DNA from: Kalmanozyma brasiliensis GHG001
Lineage: Eukaryota; Basidiomycota; Ustilaginomycetes; Ustilaginales
DNA length: 64,000 bases
Assembly: GCF_000497045.1 (NCBI RefSeq)
Contig: NW_015961948.1
Location: forward strand, 682,001 to 746,000
Reading direction: 5' to 3'
Of this stretch, positions 56,674 to 64,000 are shown in pieces. How positions within the stretch are numbered: position 1 is the first letter of the stretch; each line of letters starts with the position of its first letter. The translations under genes were made by a program, and so were the position numbers. The notes beneath the pieces are model-generated. The model did not search any database. It had not been told where the DNA came from and saw nothing but the letters and a program-made list of their open reading frames with translations.

Positions 56674-57140
56674 GGTTGTGGTTCCGGTCGGTCTTGCTGA
56701 GGAGATGATGTGACCAGGTGGATGTCTAGACTATGTATCAGCTCTCTGTATAGCGGCGATGTCTTGAGCAGGAGTCTAGGAGATGCGGTCTGGATCAAGG
56801 GACGAGTGTGATGGTGAGACGATGGGACACAGGATGCAGGGTTGACCGTGCAGGCCAACTTTGTTTGCTGAGCTTGATCGTCATGCAGCTCACCCGCGCT
56901 CAAGCTCAGCCAGATTTTTGGTTCTAGGATGTTTGATCGAAAGATCTCCCGTTGTGCGATTTCACGAGTGCGTTTTTACCCGGTGGATGTGGGGTAAAGA
57001 CGCTTTAGCCGCTCCGGTGATATGGTCTTCCGAGTCTGCCGGACGGGCACAGCATGGGCCTCTCACACATGCCTCTGTCCTCCTAGTCCGTCGTTCGCGC
57101 ATCTGGTTCACCATCATCACCGTCCCGAGCAAAAGCAAAG
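56674..57140. promoter_or_regulatory. divergent promoter region R-SNARE / acetoacetyl-CoA synthetase
   Basis: 467 bp between two divergent starts. No specific motif recognised. Confidence 0.4.
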
Positions 57141-59354
57141 ATGACGACGCCAACCGCGACCACCGCTCAGCCCCTGGTCTGGTCCCCCACCCCGGACGAG
57201 ATCCAACAGACCTCGCTCGACAAGTTTCGCCGTCTCGTCAACGCCCGCTTCCAGCTCAACCTCACCACCTACCACGAGCTGCACGACTTCTCCATCAGCC
57301 GCCTCGAAGACTTTTGGGCCACCGTATGGGACTTTGCAGGAATCAGAGCCTCGGCTCGATTCGACAAGGTGCTGTCCGACCCGAATGCTCTGCCCGGTGA
57401 CCTGCCGACGTGGTTTCCGGGTGCCTCGTTCAGCATGGCGCAGAACATCCTCTTCCCGCTGCATCCAGCCAACACGACCTTTTGCTCGCCGAAAGCGCCG
57501 TACCACTGGCCACCTGCTCAGGCGGTGGCGCTGATCGAGGTGCCAGAGGGTGGAGGACTCGCTGATTCCGATGCCAATGCGCAGGCCGTCAAAGTGACGT
57601 GGGGAGAGTTGAGGCGGCGAGTGGCGCTTCTTGCGGAGACCTTTAGACGCATTGGAGTTAAGAAGGGTGACCGACTGGCACACGTGTCCGCCAACACGAC
57701 CTCGCCGGTCGTCGCAACGCTCGCAGCCAACAGCGTGGGCGCCATCTACTCGCTTATCGCTACAGACGCCGGACCGCAAGCCATCTACGGCCGCCTCGCG
57801 CAGATCCGCCCCAAGCTGCTGTTCACCGACGACGCGGTGGTATACAACGGCAAGCAGGTCGACATCCTCCCGCGCGTCGCGGATGTCGCAGAACGCCTCC
57901 TGGCGGACGACAAGATCGATTCGCCGCTCCAATTCCAGGTCGTCATCATCCGCAACGCTCGTCTGCCCTCCGTCTCTCCGGCATGGTCTTCGAGCAAGGT
58001 GCGCGGGCTGGAGATGGACGCATTCATCCGCCAGACCGGGCTGCAGCCGACCGATTCGCCCGCGCACAAATTCGAGCAGCTCGAAGCGCAGCATCCCGTC
58101 CAAATCTTTTTCTCCAGTGGAACCACCGGCGAGCCCAAATGCATCATCCACACGCAATGCATGCTGCTCAACATGAAGAAGGAGGCGCTGCTCATGTTGG
58201 ATTTGAAGCCCAGTGATAGGTTCCTGCAGATTACCTCGTGTGGGTGGATCATGTGGGTGTATCACCTCGTGGCCTTGTCGATGGGCAGCACGGCTGTTCT
58301 CTACGATGGGTCACCCATGTTCCCCAATCCAGGACACGTTGTGAAGGTCGTCTCGCACCTGCAGTGTTCCGGGTACGGTGCCAGTCCGCGCTTCCTTAGC
58401 GAGCTCGAAAAGTGGTCCTCCGAAACCAACTTCAGCATCGGCAAGCAATTGGACCTGGCCAAGTTCCGCATGATGACGAGCACAGGTTCGCCACTGTCGC
58501 CCAAGAACGTCGACTTCTTCTACCGCAGCTTCCCGAACCGCGCCCACTTGTGCAGCATCTCGGGCGGCACAGATATGGCGGGTGTGCTGGTGGGCCCGAG
58601 CAAGCTCTTGCCTCTGTACGGCAACTTTATCCAGTGCAAGATGCTTGGCTTCGACATTCAGGTGTGGGACGCCGAGTCCGGCGAGCGAATCGACGACAGT
58701 GGTCGACCAGGCGAACTCATCGTCGCCAAACCCTTTCCCACTCAGCCCACGGGCTTCTTTGGTCCGCCCGAACAGAAGCAGGCGCTGTACGAAAAGTATC
58801 AGGATTCGTACTACAGTCGCTTCCCCGGCCGCAAGGTGTGGGCGCAAGGCGATTTCATCTACCAAGACCCGGCGACCAAGGGGCTCGAGATCCTCGGTCG
58901 CTCCGACGGCGTTCTCAACCCGTCCGGTGTTCGCTTCGGCAGCAGCGAGATCTACAGCGTCGTGGAGAAGTTCGAGTTTGTTGGCGACTCGATCGTTGTT
59001 GGTCAACGCCGACCGGGTGTTGACGAGCACGAACGTGTGCTGCTGTTCATCAAGATGCGCGATCCGTCTGTCAAGCTGGCTGCGAGCCACGTGGATCAGT
59101 TGAATAAGGCCATCAAGACGGCCTACTCGGCAAGACACGTGCCGGAACACACGTTCCAGGTGCAGGACATTCCCGTGACGCTCAATGGCAAGAAGACCGA
59201 GCTGGCAGTCAAGGCGGTCGTCAACGGGCAGAAGGACTTCAAGCCTTCCAGTGCCACGGCCAACCCTCAGAGTTTGCAAGAATATGCACATTATGCAGAG
59301 CTCGAGAAGGTCGTCGCCAACCGAGCGAAGACTGCTAGAGGGGCCAAGCTGTAG
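57141..59354 (+). CDS. acetoacetyl-CoA synthetase
   Basis: 737 aa; ATG at 57141 preceded by aaag. An ANL-superfamily ligase that activates acetoacetate with ATP and CoA in the cytosol, feeding sterol and lipid synthesis or ketone use. N-terminal family block: FRRLVNARFQLNLTTYHELH and FWATVWDFAGI. The P-loop-like A3 motif FSSGTTGEPK is at 324-333, followed by CGWIMWVYHL, SGYGASPRFLSELEKW and SISGGTDMAGVL (the A5 region), then the ATP-binding GDFIYQD and GRSDGVLNPSGVRFGSSEIY. The C-terminal catalytic Lys region is NGKKTELAVKAVVNG. Acetyl-CoA synthetase is excluded by the N-terminal block and the GASPRF and CGWIMW patterns. No intron. Confidence 0.93.
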   Translation: MTTPTATTAQPLVWSPTPDEIQQTSLDKFRRLVNARFQLNLTTYHELHDFSISRLEDFWATVWDFAGIRASARFDKVLSDPNALPGDLPTWFPGASFSMAQNILFPLHPANTTFCSPKAPYHWPPAQAVALIEVPEGGGLADSDANAQAVKVTWGELRRRVALLAETFRRIGVKKGDRLAHVSANTTSPVVATLAANSVGAIYSLIATDAGPQAIYGRLAQIRPKLLFTDDAVVYNGKQVDILPRVADVAERLLADDKIDSPLQFQVVIIRNARLPSVSPAWSSSKVRGLEMDAFIRQTGLQPTDSPAHKFEQLEAQHPVQIFFSSGTTGEPKCIIHTQCMLLNMKKEALLMLDLKPSDRFLQITSCGWIMWVYHLVALSMGSTAVLYDGSPMFPNPGHVVKVVSHLQCSGYGASPRFLSELEKWSSETNFSIGKQLDLAKFRMMTSTGSPLSPKNVDFFYRSFPNRAHLCSISGGTDMAGVLVGPSKLLPLYGNFIQCKMLGFDIQVWDAESGERIDDSGRPGELIVAKPFPTQPTGFFGPPEQKQALYEKYQDSYYSRFPGRKVWAQGDFIYQDPATKGLEILGRSDGVLNPSGVRFGSSEIYSVVEKFEFVGDSIVVGQRRPGVDEHERVLLFIKMRDPSVKLAASHVDQLNKAIKTAYSARHVPEHTFQVQDIPVTLNGKKTELAVKAVVNGQKDFKPSSATANPQSLQEYAHYAELEKVVANRAKTARGAKL

Positions 59355-60597
59355 TTTGGACCCGCATTCGACTCATCACAGTGGTGCAATCGTGGAAGTG
59401 TAGAATGAAGATGTACAAGGACCAACATTGCGTGGTGAAATGCATCCTCGGATTTGATCCGATCGATGATGCAGTGCTCGGTGAGCTTGAGCATCTTCGG
59501 AGCTCATTTCCAGTAGCATGACCAATCCAGACGACGGATGACGACGATGCGTGTCGCGCGAGAGTCTACAGTAAGCAGACGAGACCAAAGGTAAGCAAGG
59601 CGAGAGCTGAGCGGGCAGATCCATCTCCGTTCCCGCTCACTGCCGACCAGTGCGTGGATTTTTCTCAAAGCTTTGTGTGTGCGCGTCGAGTCATCCGCTT
59701 GAGCCCAACCTTATCTGCCTATCACATGACTGCATCACCAGCTCCGACCCGCGTGTGCAAGTTGAGGGACCACAGAGGCCGCATCGCTGCCGCAAAAGGC
59801 AACTACCAGTAAGACGAGAGGCACAGCAAAACATATTACACGGAGTGAGGCGGACTTCTTCGTGACATCGAGTTGACCGACACAAACGCAGCCACAAATT
59901 GGGTTTGGCCCGCTCGGACTGCCTGATGAGGAAAGAGGTCGGAAAGAGCGAGGCTGACTGTCAAGTGACGGGGTTCGGACAACCTTATCGTTCGGTACAG
60001 CAGCTCGCTTGCGGTGTATGACCGGATACGGGAAGGAGAACAATCTGAAAGTGCTACGGGCATGCATGTGTGCAGCCAACAAACACGATGTCGATCTGGA
60101 CCACCTCCTTTCTCGCGATCGAAGACCAAAATGGCGGATAGGCGTGGGGGCATTCGTGGGATGAGGCCTGACCGAGGTGACCGAATTTGAGATTCCTGCG
60201 ACCGTGTACCACCCAAAAGGGGGGGAGATCAGGAACGAGATTCACACGGTGGCAGCCTGAAAAACATGCAACCGCGACACAGGCTTTTGCGGAGCATCAA
60301 CGTGTCAAGTCAGCTGCTCAACGAGCGCGAACTGAGAAGAGGAAAAAAGAAGCGGAGGCTGAAGTCACTTACAGCACGCTGCGTGAGAAGAGGGAAAGAG
60401 TAGGCGTAAAGAGCGGCCCTTGAAGTATAGACGAGTCGTCCCGACGCTAGCGTTTGAAGGATTGAACAGCCGTGATTTGGCATGGAGATCGGCAGAGCGC
60501 AGCTCTAAACAAAGCTCGAGATTGATGCGTGATTGCGGGCCAAAACTTTAATTGAGCGGGCCAAGCATGTGATGGGATTTGCCCGAGTGTCATCAGG

Positions 60598-60615
60598 TGC
60601 TGCTGCTGCTGCTGC
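60598..60615. repeat. (TGC)6 microsatellite
   Basis: Six perfect TGC units in intergenic DNA. Confidence 0.85.
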
Positions 60616-62934
60616 CAACTCGGGTCGGAATTGATAGGCTGCCGTTCCGCGAAGCAAGCCATGGTGAGCCAGAGTTGGAACCCAGCCGATACGAACAGGC
60701 TGAGGTTGAAAAGGCATGCAGGAGCTGAATAGGATCAGGACTCCAGTGTAGTCATCCTGCCTTAAAGTTTGAGCGTGACTACACCCGAAACCGTTCGGAT
60801 TGAACGCCAAGCATGAAAGCGGCATAGTTGTGGCCCGACGGCAAGCCACTTGCGCAAGACGAAGACAGCATATGCAGCTGAGTTCGATATTTGAGCTCTA
60901 AAGTGATACACGAGTTAGCGGCGGCTTTCATGCTGGCCACGCAAACACATACTCTCTTGCTCTCGCAGCTAGACCAATCCCGAACTAGAGGAAAGTGCAC
61001 CATTCCTAGACCCCCAGCAGTATCCGGAAGAGCAGCCGGAGGCTATGCAGGCTTTTAAAGCTCTGTACGACCGCTTTCGGTGGGCGTAGCCACCTAAAGT
61101 TATGCGACTCGGCCAAGCTAGCTGCTACGCCCTTGCTTGCTGACTGTCTTCGGAAACGCCAGACAGAAGATTGCCGACAACCGACCGCTTAAGTGCGGAA
61201 TTTTTGCACCGCAGCCGAGCCACAGTTTCTTCGCATGTCGACTCTTATAAAAAATGATTACAACCAAACATGCGCGTATTTCAACCAGATGAACACCCTG
61301 CATGAACGCTGTATTCTGACAAACGTCACTCGATGTGGACGTCCGGATCATGGCCTGCATGGTGTACCACAGTTTTGCGTCTGCCTGATGGTTTCGCTGC
61401 TTTTTGAGCCTGCGATCGTCGCCCCGCTTTTGCTTTGCTCATGGACCTCACTGTTGCTCTCTCGCGCGCCGTAGGTCAAGCAATGTTGGTCTCGCATTCA
61501 CTGTTGGAGCCGCCAGCACTCTGCGGCATACTGCTGAGCAGGCCCAGTTGGCAAGGAGGGGCCTGCCCCTGGAGACGCTTTTCTTGGTAAAACTCAAGCA
61601 GACCCTGAGACCCTGACTGAAGTTTTATGGTACAGGCACACTCAAGTTTGCTCACGATGCGATAAGCCTTTCACCATCACGGCTGCGTCTCCCTGTTTGT
61701 CGTCCGTCATCAGTCATGATCAGCACGAGGGCCTGATCCTTGCTGCTGCGTTGAGCGCCATTGCTTTGGAATGACACTGTCCGTATTGTGCAAAGGCCCT
61801 GGCCTTCGTCCAGGTGATGGGACAATTGTCAAAGTACCACAACCAAAGCCCGGTGCATTGATTGCTGCGGTAGCGGAACTGACCGTCACGATTACGCTCA
61901 GGTCAACATGCGGGTTGATCACTGCTGGGTGCGCGATTCACTTCGATGCAGGTTAGCGCGTGGTTGCTAGGATACGGCGCAAACGGGACGGCAGCCCGGG
62001 TTCGTTCCCCAGTCACCGGCAGTAGCGAGGCTCTCAATTCAAGCCAAGCCACATTCCGCTTGTTCGGTGGTGAGATAGAGCTTTCCATGGTGGCTGCTTG
62101 CTCAAGGCAAGCAAGAGTGCGGTTCCACCATCCTTGAGGCGACACGAGGTGTTCACCGCGATCTTCGCGGTGGGCAGGGAAAGCGAGAACAATGATGAGC
62201 GTACAGTATGGCGAATCCTTTGTCAGGCCTCCTCGGGGTCCGGGCTGAGCTCAAGAGGTCAGTCAGGCTCCGGCTTCACCTGAGCAGTTATGACGAGCGG
62301 GCATGGCACAGCCGTGTCTCCAGCGCTGTTTTCAGATCTTGAGGTGCATACAGTATTCCGCCGTCATTTTTCTTTAAAAACAAAACAAAAAGATCTCGGC
62401 AGCGGCGATTTCTCTCGCTCAAAGCCTGGCGGGGCTGTCACTCTGTGCACCTGTTTCATGTGCTGCGTGACTGAGCGTAGGCACTTTGCCTTGCACGACC
62501 CTCTTGGCACGTCGATGCCCAGGTCAGGCTTGTTCCACCAAACTGGCACCGTGGCTCCTGCAGGCGCGCTTTTCTTTCCGCCTGCGGTTTGTCCTCTGTT
62601 GCCCTTCTCCTCCACGCCCATATCACAGCACCACTTTTGCGGCTGAGTCGCACAACAATTCCAGCAGCGCGTATGACACTGCCTCCTTCTTCAACATCAC
62701 CTATCTCCAGCCAACCTCACCACCACCATCAGCCCACCTCATTCCGGCATTTGCTTTCCTCCTCGCGAGTGCCATCCCACTCTCATCCGACTGACTGGTA
62801 ACGGCCTTCTTTCTGGCTCTCAGTCTGGTCGATCAATCTACCAAGCACCGTCTCGTCCCATCATTCTGCACCACCAACCTCACTTCAGCCGAACCTCTCC
62901 TGATCGCAGCACCTTGACAAACCTCCTTGCACAC

Positions 62935-62949
62935 ATGCTCTCCACGTAA
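62935..62949 (+). promoter_or_regulatory. minimal upstream ORF before the right-edge gene
   Basis: ATG CTC TCC ACG TAA, four codons, ending 42 bp before the ATG at 62992. Confidence 0.4.
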
Positions 62950-62991
62950 TCATCGACTCTCTCATCTTCTCCGGAAGCCACTTCAATCACA

Positions 62992-64000
62992 ATGCCAAAC
63001 ACCCTTCCCGCCGCAAGGGTCGTCGGCCACGACTTCCTTGGCAACCACATCGGCGAGCTTCTCTTCCGCCAGCCCGTCGCTAGGACTGCTCCCTCAGACC
63101 GAACCAAGGGCTCGTCCGGTGGCAGCACCATTTGCGCCTCGGACAGCAACACCATCCGACGCGGCTCAATCATCTCCCAGCCAGGTCTTGCGCCCGTCAA
63201 GGATGATTCACCCTCTGCCATCGATCATCTCTTCAGCGCTGGCATGACGACGCCACTCGGTCCCTCCGCCGATCCAATCGCCTCTCTCGACCACAGCAGC
63301 GAGAGCTCGTCGTCCGAGCCCAGCTCTTCTGACAGTAGGTCGGGCAGCGCCGACGTCGACATAGACATTCTCCACCTCGACCAGCTCCCCGTGTCTCACA
63401 AGCGATTCTCATCAGCGGGTGGACCGCTGTCACCACGGGTCAGCTTTGTTACTAGCTTTGGTGCTAAGCAGCGCGGCTCGGGCAGCAGACGTGCGCCATC
63501 CGAGAACGGCTCCTCCAGCTACTTTGGCTTGAGCAGCGACGTGAGCTCCATGGCCAGCATGTCGCCCATGGAACCTGCACCCGGAGCCATCAATTGGAAC
63601 ATGCCTTTCCGCGATCCACATCAATCATTTGCCAGAGCCATCGAGCAAAACACTAAACTCGACCGCAACCTCTCTCAGCAGAGCGAGGCGTCCGATGCCG
63701 CTACATCGTCACAGGCCAAGACAATCGACTCTGCGTCGGCCCCATACCAAGAGCTTGCTACGCCTACGACCACTGCGGGCGCCCCTGTGGTCAGTGGCAA
63801 GAGCCAGTCTTTCTCTGTTGCCGAAACCTGTCAGCCCGTCCGCCAACGCCTCATGCGAGCAGCTACCGAGTCGACGTTGGACCCCATTGGGCAGAAGCAA
63901 CGATCACCGAGACCGCTGGATTCTCCATCCAACAGTTCAGGCTCGAGCTTGACGCACTCACGGAGCATGGGAGCGCGCGGACACCGCAAGCAGCCATCCT
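62992..64000 (+). CDS. hypothetical Ser-rich protein, 3'-partial
   Basis: The frame opens at ATG 62992 (MPNTLPAARVVGHDFLGN) and stays open for 336 codons to the window edge, so the gene continues to the right. I do not recognise a family. The visible part is rich in Ser, Pro and Ala, with an acidic patch (ADVDIDILHLDQLP), many RxxS/SP-like sites (RRGSIIS, GGPLSPRVSF, QRSPRPLDSP) and one better-ordered block INWNMPFRDPHQSFARAIEQ. It looks like the disordered N-terminal region of a regulatory protein whose domain lies outside the window. Codon use and lack of stops support real coding. Confidence 0.7.
   Translation, partial: MPNTLPAARVVGHDFLGNHIGELLFRQPVARTAPSDRTKGSSGGSTICASDSNTIRRGSIISQPGLAPVKDDSPSAIDHLFSAGMTTPLGPSADPIASLDHSSESSSSEPSSSDSRSGSADVDIDILHLDQLPVSHKRFSSAGGPLSPRVSFVTSFGAKQRGSGSRRAPSENGSSSYFGLSSDVSSMASMSPMEPAPGAINWNMPFRDPHQSFARAIEQNTKLDRNLSQQSEASDAATSSQAKTIDSASAPYQELATPTTTAGAPVVSGKSQSFSVAETCQPVRQRLMRAATESTLDPIGQKQRSPRPLDSPSNSSGSSLTHSRSMGARGHRKQPS

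Larger units (their letters stand above)
59355..62991. other. 3.6 kb intergenic region without recognised genes
   Basis: Many short overlapping open frames on both strands; none has recognisable protein sequence. It holds a (TGC)6 run at 60598-60615 and AT-richer patches near 61.2 and 62.35 kb. The last ~250 bp (62675-62934) have no plus-strand ATG and look like the leader of the gene at 62992. Confidence 0.45.

Noticed and set aside
57117..58265. 382-codon open frame antisense to acetoacetyl-CoA synthetase
   Set aside because: Overlaps the adenylation domain and its start region; shadow frame.
61940..62020. possible tRNA (B-box-like gggttcgttcccc with an upstream A-box-like tagcgcgtgg)
   Set aside because: Acceptor arms do not pair and the T stem is imperfect, so no cloverleaf forms.

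Overview
The window is nuclear DNA of a basidiomycete fungus. Long, almost intronless, GC-rich genes with Ser/Pro/Gln-rich low-complexity stretches, and leaders rich in C and T, point to a smut (Ustilaginales: Ustilago, Sporisorium, Pseudozyma or relatives). The species cannot be fixed from the sequence alone. I support 17 protein genes. Fifteen are read as single exons and two have one intron each. I found no tRNA, rRNA, transposon or CRISPR.

Layout. 0-11 kb: a zinc-ribbon AlkB-like dioxygenase, cut by the left edge, converges on a PUF protein with two RRMs. A 2.5 kb divergent spacer leads to an unrecognised acidic 849-aa protein. 11-21 kb: the vacuolar phospholipase Atg15, a Tvp38-type Golgi protein, the mitochondrial COX assembly factor Coa1 and a membrane-type casein kinase I. 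21-34 kb: the nucleolar Pol5 homologue and the mitotic phosphatase Cdc25 diverge from a 4.1 kb spacer, followed by a membrane-anchored PL14-like polysaccharide lyase. 34-48 kb: a one-ORF fusion of an HhH-GPD DNA glycosylase and a NatD-type histone N-terminal acetyltransferase, the GATOR1/SEACIT subunit Npr2, a secreted glutaminyl cyclase and a homeodomain protein. 48-64 kb: a tandem-cassette Ski2-like helicase of the ASCC3/Slh1 type, a ketopantoate-reductase-like enzyme, a VAMP7-type R-SNARE, acetoacetyl-CoA synthetase, a 3.6 kb spacer, and the start of an unrecognised Ser-rich protein cut by the right edge.

The genes are a mixed housekeeping and regulatory set. They do not form a biosynthetic cluster or a mobile island. 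Shared themes are nutrient sensing and recycling (Npr2, Atg15, acetoacetyl-CoA synthetase, casein kinase I), membrane traffic (Tvp38, VAMP7) and cell-cycle or transcriptional control (Cdc25, homeodomain protein).

The points most worth a second look are the glycosylase-NatD fusion; the ASCC3-like helicase whose second cassette has lost key motifs and its terminal Sec63 unit; long ATG-free leaders, several ending in tiny upstream ORFs just before the main start; and three exact copies of the Ustilago pheromone response element in the Pol5-Cdc25 spacer. Many long open frames here begin with GTG or TTG. Starts given below are the first plausible ATG.
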